A stretch of DNA of 45,024 nucleotides from an uncultured Oscillospiraceae bacterium (GTDB lineage: Bacteria > Bacillota > Clostridia > Oscillospirales > Oscillospiraceae): NCBI GenBank assembly GCA_934591745.1, contig CAKTPQ010000013.1, forward strand, positions 1-45,024. The letters are read 5' to 3'. The position numbers and the translations under genes were made by a program. Positions 1-7,573 of this stretch are shown here, one piece after another (the first letter of the stretch is position 1; each line of letters opens with the position of its first letter). Under the pieces are notes generated by a model that was given only the letters and a program-made list of their open reading frames with translations, searched no databases and was not told the origin of the DNA.

Positions 1-366
1 TGGTACGGCGAAAAGACCCACAACCTTGTGATGCCCGGCGTGGACGGTCTGGAGAAGATGGCCGCGCTGATGAAGCGCCTGCGCCAGATGCCGCCCGCCG
101 ACATCGCCGGCGTTACCGTCGCCGTCCGCAAGGACTATGCCGACGGCACCGCCGTGGACTGCGCCACCGGCGCCGTCACCTCCATGGAGCTGCACGGCAG
201 CAACGTGCTGCGCTACGAGCTGGCCGACGGCACCACCATTCTGGTTCGCCCCTCCGGTACGGAGCCCAAGATCAAGGTCTACATCCTGACCCAGGGCAGG
301 GACGCGGCGGAGCGCGATGCCAACATTGTCAAGTACTCCGCCTGGGTGGAGACGCTGACCAAGTAA
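1..366 (+). CDS. Phosphosugar mutase (PGM/PMM family), C-terminal part
   Basis: The gene enters from the left edge, in frame from base 1, so only about 121 C-terminal residues are seen. The stretch RPSGTEPKIKVYI is the phosphate-binding signature of the last domain of alpha-D-phosphohexomutases. The SNVLRYEL and ADGTTILVRPSG context resembles the PgcA-type phosphoglucomutase/phosphomannomutase branch more than GlmM. The enzyme would interconvert hexose 1- and 6-phosphates in the cytoplasm, feeding nucleotide-sugar synthesis, which fits the glycan genes that follow. The catalytic serine and metal-binding loops lie outside the window, so the substrate cannot be assigned. A strong hairpin follows the stop codon. 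Confidence 0.85.
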   Translation, partial: WYGEKTHNLVMPGVDGLEKMAALMKRLRQMPPADIAGVTVAVRKDYADGTAVDCATGAVTSMELHGSNVLRYELADGTTILVRPSGTEPKIKVYILTQGRDAAERDANIVKYSAWVETLTK

Positions 367-383
367 TGCGCTGTATGCAAAAA

Positions 384-417
384 AAGGACGGAAGCCTTGG
401 TAAAGGCTTCCGTTCTT
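384..417. terminator. Bidirectional rho-independent terminator
   Basis: A perfect 11-bp stem (388-398 with 403-413, loop GGTA) extends through a G-T pair into flanking A and T runs. It lies between convergent genes (mutase on plus, DegV on minus) and can serve both. Confidence 0.85.
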
Positions 418-439
418 TCTCGTTTTTACACGCAGGCGC

Positions 440-1297
440 TTACCGCCACGTTTCGCTGAAGAAGTACACCGCCAGCATACCCGGCCCCACATGGGCGCCG
501 GTGACCGGCTCGTGGCACACCGTCAAAATCTCGCCGGTGCAGCCCACCTGCCGCAGCCGGGTGGCCACATGCAGCGCATCCGCCGGGGAGCCGGCGTGAG
601 AAATGCCCACCGGGGCACTCCTGTCCTCCACCATCTGGTCGTAGAGCTTCACCATCTCCTCCATGCCGGCTTTCTTGCCCCGGACCTTGGCCAGCATCAC
701 GATCTTGCCCTCCTCGTCGCCCTGCAGGATGGGCTTAATCTGCAGCAGCGTACCGGCCAGCGCCGCGCCGCCGGAGATGCGGCCGCCCTTGCGCAGGAAC
801 TTGAGATCGTCCACCATGAAGTGCTGGCGCATCTTGCCGCACAGCTCCTCGCAGCGCACCACGATCTCCTCCAGCACGCGGCCCTCCGCCGCCAGCCGGG
901 CGGCCTCCAGCACGATGAGGCCCTCGCCCAGGGAAGCGCCCCTGGTGTCCAGCACGCGGATCTTCCGCTCCGGATACTGTTCCGCCAGCTCGCGGGCCAC
1001 CAGTCCCACGCCCCAGCAGGTGCCGCTGACGCCGCCGGACAGGCCCACATACAGCACATCGTCGCCGTTGATGAGGTGCGGCTCCATACCCCGCCGCGCC
1101 GCGTCCGGCGTGACCATGGAGGTCTGCACCACCGCACCGCGCCGCATGGCGTCATAGAAGCTGCGCCCGTCGAACTCCGCGTCGGTGTCCGTCGGCTCGC
1201 CGTCCACCGTATAGGTCAGGCAAAGCTCCCCGATGCCGTACTGTTCCAGCAGGGCCTTGGGCAGATTTGCCGCGTTATCGGTCATAATACGTACCAT
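440..1297 (-). CDS. DegV family fatty-acid-binding protein
   Basis: 285 residues, full length for DegV/FakB proteins. The family binds a fatty acid and, with a FakA kinase, presents it for phosphorylation so that exogenous fatty acids can enter phospholipids. Visible hallmarks are the TSMVTP segment (Thr59-Ser60) that contacts the carboxylate, the GLSGGVSGT loop (residues 85-93), the FLRKGGRISG segment and the C-terminal AHVGPGMLAVYF motif. An AAAGGAG ribosome site precedes the ATG. It lies 28 bp downstream of the SGNH hydrolase gene on the same strand, so the two are probably co-transcribed. No FakA kinase is in the window. Confidence 0.93.
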   Translation of the reverse strand: MVRIMTDNAANLPKALLEQYGIGELCLTYTVDGEPTDTDAEFDGRSFYDAMRRGAVVQTSMVTPDAARRGMEPHLINGDDVLYVGLSGGVSGTCWGVGLVARELAEQYPERKIRVLDTRGASLGEGLIVLEAARLAAEGRVLEEIVVRCEELCGKMRQHFMVDDLKFLRKGGRISGGAALAGTLLQIKPILQGDEEGKIVMLAKVRGKKAGMEEMVKLYDQMVEDRSAPVGISHAGSPADALHVATRLRQVGCTGEILTVCHEPVTGAHVGPGMLAVYFFSETWR

Positions 1298-1325
1298 AAT
1301 GTGTCTCCTTTTTCTCTTGTTTCCG

Positions 1326-2003
1326 TTACAACTGCGGCGTGACCCACTGGGCCAGTGCGTCGAACAGCTGCCTGTACCCCGACATGGTCAGATGGATGCC
1401 GTCCGCCGCGATCATCTGCGGCAGGTCCCGCAGCGGCAGAAAGCGGCGGCGCACGTCGATAAGGGGCAGCCCCTCGCTCATGGCGAAGGATGCCACTGTG
1501 TCAGAGTACAGCTCCTGATGTCGGTAAATGCGGCCCTCATCGCCCAGCCACTGCAAAATGCGCTCCCGGCTGAGGCCGCTACTGCAAATATAATCCAAAT
1601 ACCGCTTCCCGTCAATAGGCGGCAGCGTCATCAGCACCGGCTGCACCCCGGCCTGCACCAGCTCCGCCACTGTCCTTTTCAGCTTGGCCAGAAATTCCGG
1701 CAGCTCCGTGCGGGGCTTGTGCTCCCCCTCCGGGTCGGCGGCAATGCGCGCCCAGTCGAAATCGCTGTCATTGCCGCCGTAGGCCACCAGCGCCCAGCGG
1801 GCGTCCATACCCCGCTGCACGTCGTGCTCCACCAGCGACAGCCCCTTGCTGATGGTGGAACCCATCTTGGCCCGGTTCACCACCTCCAGCCGCTCCGTGG
1901 GGTACCGGGCCATGACCTCCGCCAGATGGAAGTGATACCGCATGGCCTTGTCCGGCACAGTAGCCTTCAGCAGAGAATCTCCATACACATACGCCCGTTC
2001 CAT
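1326..2003 (-). CDS. SGNH/GDSL-family hydrolase
   Basis: 225 residues, a single-domain esterase/lipase-type hydrolase. Block I is GDSL (residues 8-11, nucleophile Ser10), block III is GGND (76-79), and block V is DGIHLT (201-206), supplying the catalytic Asp201 and His204. No signal peptide is seen, so it is probably cytoplasmic. Family members remove acyl or acetyl groups from lipids or glycans; the substrate cannot be read from sequence. GAGGAGGG precedes the ATG. It is the first gene of a pair with degV and has its own promoter in the divergent region. Confidence 0.88.
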   Translation of the reverse strand: MERAYVYGDSLLKATVPDKAMRYHFHLAEVMARYPTERLEVVNRAKMGSTISKGLSLVEHDVQRGMDARWALVAYGGNDSDFDWARIAADPEGEHKPRTELPEFLAKLKRTVAELVQAGVQPVLMTLPPIDGKRYLDYICSSGLSRERILQWLGDEGRIYRHQELYSDTVASFAMSEGLPLIDVRRRFLPLRDLPQMIAADGIHLTMSGYRQLFDALAQWVTPQL

Positions 2004-2031
2004 AGTATGCCCTCCTCAGCGGTTTTTACAT

Positions 2032-2060
2032 AATATAACATATTAGATGTTATACGTCAA
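2032..2060 (-). promoter_or_regulatory. Promoter of the SGNH hydrolase-degV pair, with palindrome
   Basis: On the minus strand: -35 TTGACG (2060-2055), 17-bp spacer, -10 TATATT (2037-2032), about 30 bp before the ATG. A perfect inverted repeat, TATAACAT (2034-2041) and ATGTTATA (2047-2054) around ATTAG, covers most of the spacer and part of the -10, as a repressor operator would. Confidence 0.65.
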
Positions 2061-2081
2061 GATATCATATTTACGTTTTGC

Positions 2082-2110
2082 TTGTCAAGGGAATCCATTT
2101 GTGATATACT
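2082..2110 (+). promoter_or_regulatory. Promoter of the DUF1836 gene
   Basis: -35 TTGTCA (2082-2087), 17-bp spacer, -10 TATACT (2105-2110) preceded by TGA as an extended -10. It lies upstream of the ATG at 2142 and shows that an in-frame TTG at 2082 is promoter rather than start codon. Confidence 0.75.
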
Positions 2111-2141
2111 ATATTATGTCTACGAGTTAGGGGGCTTTTTC

Positions 2142-2750
2142 ATGCAATACGACAAGGACCTTGTGGCCCACAAGCTGCGGCGCTGGGACAAATTCATCAC
2201 CGACTACCACCTGCCGGAGTGGAACGCCATTCCGGATCTGGGGCTGTATATGGATCAGGTCATCGTACTTCTGGAGCAGTATCTCAGTTTTATCCCCGCC
2301 CCAACGGGGACGAAGGAGCGGTTTGTGACCTCCTCCACCATCAACAACTACGTGCGGCTGAAGATCATGCCCGCACCGGTGAAGCGCAAGTACCACCGGG
2401 TACACATCGCCTACCTCATCATGATCCTGACCATGAAGCAAAGTCTCAGCATCAGCGACGTGCAGAAGGTCATCCCGCCGGACAGCAGCGAAGAGGAGGT
2501 GCGGGCGGTCTACGAGGACTACTCGGAGAAGTTCCGGCGGCTGGCGCTGTTCTTCAACCAGCAGGTGCAGACCGGCGCGGAGGGTATCCGCACGCCGGGT
2601 CAGAGTGGCGACAACGCCGTGGAGCTGCTGGTCATCGAGAGCGCGCTGATCGCGGGGTTCTCCAAAATTCTGGCGGAGAAGCTCATCCGCCTGTGCGGCG
2701 CCGACACGGAGGACGTGCTGGCCGCGGAAAACGAGACGGCACAGCCGTGA
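2142..2750 (+). CDS. DUF1836 domain-containing protein
   Basis: 202 residues from the ATG preceded by TTAGGGGG. An upstream in-frame start would overlap the promoter. The sequence resembles the DUF1836 family found across Firmicutes: STINNYVRLKIMP, then a YHRVHIAYLIMILTMKQ segment, then a helix-rich tail. In the family the N-terminal part looks like a MerR-type winged helix (a start-of-domain 'NYVRLKLI..P...Y....I..L..I..LK' pattern), so a regulatory role is plausible but unproven. It is transcribed divergently from the SGNH/degV pair, which puts the shared palindrome within its possible reach. No enzymatic motif is seen. Confidence 0.8.
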   Translation: MQYDKDLVAHKLRRWDKFITDYHLPEWNAIPDLGLYMDQVIVLLEQYLSFIPAPTGTKERFVTSSTINNYVRLKIMPAPVKRKYHRVHIAYLIMILTMKQSLSISDVQKVIPPDSSEEEVRAVYEDYSEKFRRLALFFNQQVQTGAEGIRTPGQSGDNAVELLVIESALIAGFSKILAEKLIRLCGADTEDVLAAENETAQP

Positions 2751-2761
2751 TATAGGTGCAA

Positions 2762-2795
2762 AAGGCAGCCATTTCCCATGGGAAATGGCTGCCTT
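2762..2795. terminator. Bidirectional terminator between DUF1836 and glf
   Basis: A perfect 34-bp palindrome (17-bp arms centred on CCCATGGG) lies just after the DUF1836 stop and just beyond the glf stop, between convergent genes. Only short A and T runs flank it, so termination efficiency is uncertain. Confidence 0.7.
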
Positions 2796-2804
2796 CTTTA
2801 TGCT

Positions 2805-3911
2805 TCAGGCCCGCTGCTGCCGCGCCAGCGTCAGGGCGGCGCTGATGACCTGGTCCATGTCGTAGTAGCGGTACTCGCCCAGCCGCCCGCCGAACAGCGT
2901 GTGCGGCTCCTCTGCCGCCAGCGCCGCATAGCGTTGGTACAGCGCGGTGTTCCGCTCATCGTTGACGGGGTAGTACGGCTCGTCCCCCGGCTGCCACGCG
3001 GCGCTGTACTCCCGTGTGATCACCGTCCTTGGCTGGCTGCCGAAGGTGAAATGCTTGTGCTCGATAATGCGGGTCCAGGGCGTCTCCGCGTCGGTGTAGT
3101 TCACCACGGCATTTCCCTGGTAATTGTCGATATCCAGCACCTCCGTCTCAAACCGGAGGCTGCGGTACTCCAGCGCCCCCAGCCGGTAGTCGAAATAGGC
3201 GTCAATGGGGCCGGTGTACACCACCGTTTCCGCCAGCGCCGCCAGCTCCCGCCTCTGCCGGAGGAAGTCCGTCTCCAGCCGCACCGGGATCCCCGCCAGC
3301 ATACGTTCCACCATGGTGGTGTATCCCTCCTCGGGGATACCCTGATACCGGGCGTTGAAATAGTTGTTGTCATAGGTGAAGCGCACCGGCAGCCGCCGGA
3401 TGATGAAGGCGGGCAAGTCCGTACAGGGGCGGCCCCACTGCTTCTGCGTGTAGCCCTTCACCAGCTTCTCATAGATATCCCGCCCTACCAGGCGGATGGC
3501 CTGCTCCTCCAGATTCTGCGGCTCGCCCTCCCCGGCGGCCTGCTGCTGGCGGTGTATCTCCGCCTGCGCCTGCGCCGGTGTGGTGACGCCCCACATCTGA
3601 TGGAACGTATTCATGTTGAAGGGCAGGTTATACAGCTCGCCCTTATAGTTAGCGATGGGACTGTTGGTGAACCGGTTGAAATGGGCAAAACGGTTTACAT
3701 AATTCCATACCGTCTCATCATTGGTGTGGAAGATATGGGCGCCGTAGCGGTGGACGGCGATACCCTCCACCGTCTCGGTGCAGGCGTTTCCGGCGATGTG
3801 ACCGCGCCTGTCGATGACGAGGCAGCGCTTGCCCGCGTCCGTCATCTCCCGGGCGAACACCGCGCCGAACAGCCCCGCGCCCACGATCAGGTAGTCGTAC
3901 TCCCTGCTCAC
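2805..3911 (-). CDS. glf: UDP-galactopyranose mutase
   Basis: 368 residues, normal length for Glf. It interconverts UDP-galactopyranose and UDP-galactofuranose using reduced FAD, giving the galactofuranose donor for surface glycans. Visible are the N-terminal FAD-binding GAGLFG (11-16), GNACTE, the HRYGAHIFHTND segment typical of the family, YNLPFNMNTF, and a C-terminal GRLGEYRYYDMDQVI segment that closes the FAD site. It is the last gene of the ten-gene glycan operon and overlaps the ATPase gene by four bases (ATGA). No clear galactofuranosyltransferase is adjacent; the DUF4422 protein at the head of the operon is a candidate. Confidence 0.96.
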   Translation of the reverse strand: MSREYDYLIVGAGLFGAVFAREMTDAGKRCLVIDRRGHIAGNACTETVEGIAVHRYGAHIFHTNDETVWNYVNRFAHFNRFTNSPIANYKGELYNLPFNMNTFHQMWGVTTPAQAQAEIHRQQQAAGEGEPQNLEEQAIRLVGRDIYEKLVKGYTQKQWGRPCTDLPAFIIRRLPVRFTYDNNYFNARYQGIPEEGYTTMVERMLAGIPVRLETDFLRQRRELAALAETVVYTGPIDAYFDYRLGALEYRSLRFETEVLDIDNYQGNAVVNYTDAETPWTRIIEHKHFTFGSQPRTVITREYSAAWQPGDEPYYPVNDERNTALYQRYAALAAEEPHTLFGGRLGEYRYYDMDQVISAALTLARQQRA

Positions 3912-4657
3912 AGCTTCTCCTTTCCCTCCAGAAACCGCTCATACCGGTCACAGATGCCCTGCACATCGTCTCCGAAGGCGACCTGCTCCCCCTTGTGGAG
4001 CCACAGGATCTTGCTGCACAGCGCCCGCACCTGCGCCAGCGAGTGGGACACCAGAATGGTGGTGGCCCCGCCGGAGATGATCTCCCGCATCTTCTTCTCG
4101 CTCTTTTTCCGGAAGGCGCCGTCGCCTACCGACAGCACCTCGTCCAGAATGAGGATGTCCGGCTCCACCAGACTGGCAATGGAAAACGCCAGACGGCTCT
4201 TCATGCCGGAGGACAGCTGCTTGAACGGACGGTGCTCAAACTCCCGCAGCTCGGCAAAGTCGATGATACGGTCATACGTCTCATCCATGAACTTCCGGGT
4301 GTAGCCCAGCATGGCACCCCGGAGGTAGGCGTTCTCCTTCACCGTCAGGTCCCCGTCAAAACCGCTGGCCAGCTCCAGCAGCGCGGCGATGGTGCCCTGA
4401 CGCCGGATACTGCCCTTCGTAGGCTCCATAATGCCGGAAACCGCCTTCAGCAGCGTGGATTTCCCCGCGCCGTTGGTCCCGATGATGCCCAGCATATCGC
4501 CCTTCTCCAGTGTGAACGTGATGTGCCGGTCCGCCCAGAACTCCCGCACCTCGTAGTTGCCCTTGATGCGCCGCATGACGTACTCCTTCAGGCCGATATC
4601 CTTGAAGTCGCCGGTCTTATAGCGGATGGAGACGTCCTTTACTTCCAGAATGCTCAT
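3908..4657 (-). CDS. Polysaccharide/teichoic-acid ABC exporter, ATP-binding subunit
   Basis: 249 residues with a complete nucleotide-binding domain: Walker A GTNGAGKST (60-68), signature LSSGMKSRLA (148-157), Walker B DILILDE (167-173) and H-loop His206. The sequence is of the Wzt/TagH/RfbB type, which powers export of lipid-linked polymers across the membrane with the permease encoded 12 bp upstream. There is no C-terminal carbohydrate-binding extension such as some Wzt proteins carry, so it probably does not select a chain-end cap. It overlaps glf by four bases. Confidence 0.93.
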   Translation of the reverse strand: MSILEVKDVSIRYKTGDFKDIGLKEYVMRRIKGNYEVREFWADRHITFTLEKGDMLGIIGTNGAGKSTLLKAVSGIMEPTKGSIRRQGTIAALLELASGFDGDLTVKENAYLRGAMLGYTRKFMDETYDRIIDFAELREFEHRPFKQLSSGMKSRLAFSIASLVEPDILILDEVLSVGDGAFRKKSEKKMREIISGGATTILVSHSLAQVRALCSKILWLHKGEQVAFGDDVQGICDRYERFLEGKEKL

Positions 4658-4669
4658 GTGACGCCTCCC

Positions 4670-5437
4670 TTACACATAGTACAGAAAACGGGTGTTGTAC
4701 TTCTTGTACATCAGGCAGCCCAATCCCAGCACGATGGCCGCGTCCGCCAGCATCAGCAGGTGGAACCACGCTGTGGGGATGGTGGCCTCAATGACGATCT
4801 TCCGGAAGTAGCGGATGAACAGGTACACCGGGTTCAGCAGGAACAGGTTGCGCACATGGGCCGGATACGTCTCGATGGAGTAGAAGATGGCCGACATGTA
4901 CATCAGCAGACGGGTGAACACCGACCACAGGTACTGGATGTCCCGGAAGAACACGAACAGCGCCGACAGGATCAGCCCCACGCCGATGTTGAACAGCAGC
5001 AGCAGACAGATGGGGTACAGCAGCAGCAGGAACTTCCACGTGAACACGATGTGGTCAAAGGCGCAGAACACGAAGAAAATGACCAGCGTGATCAGGAAAT
5101 TCAGGAACGTCTGCACGTTCTTGGAGAACAGGAACAGATACTTGGGCACATTGGCCTTGGTAAAGATCTTGGCATTTCCCATCAAGGAGTTCATGCCCTC
5201 CTTGGTGGCCTCGCTGAAATAGCTGAAGATCAGGTTGCCGCAGAACAGATAGATGGTGTAGTGCGGGATAGTCCTCCCGAAGAAGTGGGTAAAGACCAGC
5301 TTCATCACCAGCAGCATCAAAAGCGGCGACAGCAGGCTCCACGCCATGCCCAGCACCGTGCGCTTGTATTTCTTTTTGAAGTCGCGCTTCACCAGCTCCT
5401 CAAACAAAAACTGGTAGCGCTTAAAACGTTGCAGCAT
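4670..5437 (-). CDS. Polysaccharide/teichoic-acid ABC exporter, permease subunit
   Basis: 255 residues, an ABC-2 type membrane protein like Wzm/TagG. The N-terminal ELVKRDFKKKYKRTVLGMAWSLLSPL segment (shown in part; the diagnostic piece is KRDFKKKYKRTVLG) is the interfacial helix typical of these exporters. About six hydrophobic segments follow. It pairs with the ATPase next to it. Its place behind a CDP-polyol cassette and LicD suggests the cargo is a phosphopolyol or phosphate-decorated polymer. It follows the acyltransferase gene by only a few bases. Confidence 0.92.
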   Translation of the reverse strand: MLQRFKRYQFLFEELVKRDFKKKYKRTVLGMAWSLLSPLLMLLVMKLVFTHFFGRTIPHYTIYLFCGNLIFSYFSEATKEGMNSLMGNAKIFTKANVPKYLFLFSKNVQTFLNFLITLVIFFVFCAFDHIVFTWKFLLLLYPICLLLLFNIGVGLILSALFVFFRDIQYLWSVFTRLLMYMSAIFYSIETYPAHVRNLFLLNPVYLFIRYFRKIVIEATIPTAWFHLLMLADAAIVLGLGCLMYKKYNTRFLYYV

Positions 5438-5441
5438 AATG

Positions 5442-6524
5442 TCAGGCAGATTCCTTTTCTATTTTTTTCGGCACAAATAACAGATGGAACACCTTGCTGA
5501 CCGGTTTCTTCTTGGTTGCGGCATCCAGTAAAGCTGTTGTCAGCATAGAAAACGTTATCACGCACACGCCATAGCAGATGGCCTTAAGCGTTGTCGGTCC
5601 ATGGATTACGGAGAATGCCTCCTTGAAAGCCATATGATTCAAGAAAATTGCATAGCTGATCTTACCCAAATAGGCTGAAAAACCATTGTCCAACATTTCC
5701 GACAGATATCCCAATTTCAGGAAGGCAAAAAGAATAATTATTGCAAAAACAAGCACCATTAGATAATCACGTTCAGTTTTCCATTGCCCGCCGAAACTTA
5801 TACACGCGGCCGTTACGCAGGCAACTTCTACCAGTGTAAAAAAGACACGCGCCGGTTTAGCTGTGCTTCTTGTATAATGCTCCCGCAGGTAACAGTATAC
5901 ACCGTGCAGTATGCAACCGAGGCACATAGCTGCGATAGCTCGCAATGTGCCGGAATATGTATTCAGCAAGCCGTCTCTAATAGACCCCAAATGTCCATAT
6001 TCTCTCCATAAGCATACATAGATGCTCACGGAAAGGATAGGTGCCACATATGTCTGGAATACTCGTTTCCATCGCAGGCATGGTAGAAATAGCAAAAAAG
6101 ACGCTACTATCAATGACCCTACATACCAGTCGGCTCCCATGCCTACATACTTCGGATTGGAGAGTCCCGTCATATGCAGCATAAAAATCTCTGGGAGCTG
6201 CCAACGTAGGAGCTTTTCCAATGTCCATCTGCCTGTGAAGAAGATGGCAACCGCATAAAAGCAGCACAAGCTCAAGAGATAGTGGGGCCACAAACGCTTT
6301 ACTCTGCCGTTCATATAAGTCATATGCGCCTTGCACAGCGGCAACTCCGTATATTTTGGCTGCTGACTGGCAGCTGCCATCAAAAAACCGGATAGAATAA
6401 AGAAAAACTCTACCACTTGATAGCCGCTGGTTAGAAATGTGTCGCTGATCTGTGTTCTGTAGTGGTAGTACATAATGACCGCCGAAAATAGGAAACGATA
6501 TGCGTCAATGGCACGATTTCTCAT
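5442..6524 (-). CDS. Acyltransferase 3 family membrane protein (OafA-like)
   Basis: 360 residues from the ATG at 6524, preceded by GGGGGG; an ATG 12 bases upstream (6536) is a weaker alternative. It starts RNRAIDAYRFLFSAVIMYYH and then VVEFFFILSGFLMA, the hallmark opening of acyltransferase-3 proteins, including the conserved His and the FFxLSGF motif. Around ten hydrophobic segments follow. Such enzymes move acetyl or other acyl groups onto surface sugars, so it probably O-acylates the operon's glycan. It overlaps the end of the dehydrogenase gene by about 20 bases. Base composition is AT-richer than the flanks. Confidence 0.9.
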   Translation of the reverse strand: MRNRAIDAYRFLFSAVIMYYHYRTQISDTFLTSGYQVVEFFFILSGFLMAAASQQPKYTELPLCKAHMTYMNGRVKRLWPHYLLSLCCFYAVAIFFTGRWTLEKLLRWQLPEIFMLHMTGLSNPKYVGMGADWYVGSLIVASFLLFLPCLRWKRVFQTYVAPILSVSIYVCLWREYGHLGSIRDGLLNTYSGTLRAIAAMCLGCILHGVYCYLREHYTRSTAKPARVFFTLVEVACVTAACISFGGQWKTERDYLMVLVFAIIILFAFLKLGYLSEMLDNGFSAYLGKISYAIFLNHMAFKEAFSVIHGPTTLKAICYGVCVITFSMLTTALLDAATKKKPVSKVFHLLFVPKKIEKESA

Positions 6525-7563
6525 ATAGCCCCCCATTTGTCAGCAGAACACGGCCCTTTATCTCGCCATTGTGTACCCGTTCAAAGGCCTGCATAGCCTG
6601 CGACATGGGATATACACCGCCGATCAGGCCCTCGCCACAAAGCAACTTGCCATCGCTCATGCAGGAGATGGAGGTCGCCCACTCCTCGCCAGGGAACGGC
6701 GCGGAATAGGACATCCAGGAGCCCGTCACCCAACACTCTCTGCGATTGATGCACTCCCATTGCGGTACGGTAAACTCCAGCGACTTTTTTGGCGTACCTA
6801 CCATGCAGGCCACGCCCTTATTCTTCACTACCTGGAGCATGAGTTTCATGGTAACGTCTGCGCCAGAGCATTCCAGCACATAGTCAAAACCAGCACCAGC
6901 CATTAACTGCTGCACCGCCTCTGTATTCTGAGTACTCACAATCCTGTCCGCCCCCATACGCTCAGCTGCAGCCAGTCCCTGTTGGCCCCGACCAATGGCC
7001 GTAATACTGCGTGCGCCCATGATCCGCGCCCACTGCACCATATACAATCCAATGATGCCGCAGCCCAGCACCGCCACATCTTTTCCTGCCTCATAACGGA
7101 TATGGCGCAGCGCATGGAGCGCCACCGTGGCCGGTTCTATCGTGGCCGCCTGAAGGAACGACAGCGTCTCCGGTATTTTCACCACGTTGGCGGCAGGCAC
7201 TACCACATAGTCCGCGAAGCCGCCTTGTTGGCGGGAGCCGATAAAGGAGTAGTGCCTGCAAAGCGCATAGTCACCTCGCCGACAGTCTTCACAAGTGCCG
7301 CAAGGCACCAGCGGTGCTGTTACCACGTGGTCGCCGACGGCAATTCCCGCCACATCTGCACCTGCTTCCGCCACGATGCCGGAAAATTCATGGCCAAGGA
7401 TCAATGGATAACCGTGGGCCGCGCCATCAAAAACTCTGGGCACATCAGATCCGCAAATACCGCAGGCGGAAACCTTCACTTTGACCTCACCTACCCCGGT
7501 GCGCGGCTCGTCGACCTCCATGTAGCAAAGATTCGTATTCCCCAGTAAAACCGCTGCTTTCAT
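6505..7563 (-). CDS. Zinc-dependent polyol-phosphate dehydrogenase (GatD/TarJ-like MDR)
   Basis: 352 residues of the medium-chain dehydrogenase/reductase family. Catalytic zinc ligands are in CGICGSD (Cys34 and Cys37 region) and GHEF (His58-Glu59); the structural zinc site is Cys88, Cys91, Cys94 and Cys102; the NAD(P)-binding turn is GCGIIG (167-172). The overall sequence is closest in style to galactitol-1-phosphate 5-dehydrogenase. Placed between a GatZ homologue and a cytidylyltransferase, it probably runs as a reductase, making a polyol phosphate from a ketose phosphate, as TarJ makes ribitol 5-phosphate. Galactitol 1-phosphate is my inferred product; ribitol 5-phosphate is the main alternative. 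AAGGGGG precedes the ATG. Confidence 0.85.
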   Translation of the reverse strand: MKAAVLLGNTNLCYMEVDEPRTGVGEVKVKVSACGICGSDVPRVFDGAAHGYPLILGHEFSGIVAEAGADVAGIAVGDHVVTAPLVPCGTCEDCRRGDYALCRHYSFIGSRQQGGFADYVVVPAANVVKIPETLSFLQAATIEPATVALHALRHIRYEAGKDVAVLGCGIIGLYMVQWARIMGARSITAIGRGQQGLAAAERMGADRIVSTQNTEAVQQLMAGAGFDYVLECSGADVTMKLMLQVVKNKGVACMVGTPKKSLEFTVPQWECINRRECWVTGSWMSYSAPFPGEEWATSISCMSDGKLLCGEGLIGGVYPMSQAMQAFERVHNGEIKGRVLLTNGGLYEKSCH

Positions 7564-7573
7564 GATGGCCCCC

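Noticed and set aside
2082..2141. Upstream start (TTG at 2082) for the DUF1836 protein
   Set aside because: The bases are the -35 and -10 of a strong promoter; the ATG at 2142 has the ribosome site.
2778..4304. 508-codon plus-strand open frame opposite glf and the ABC ATPase
   Set aside because: The minus strand carries clear glf and ABC ATPase motifs; the plus frame is Arg/Leu/His-rich antisense translation of GC-rich DNA.
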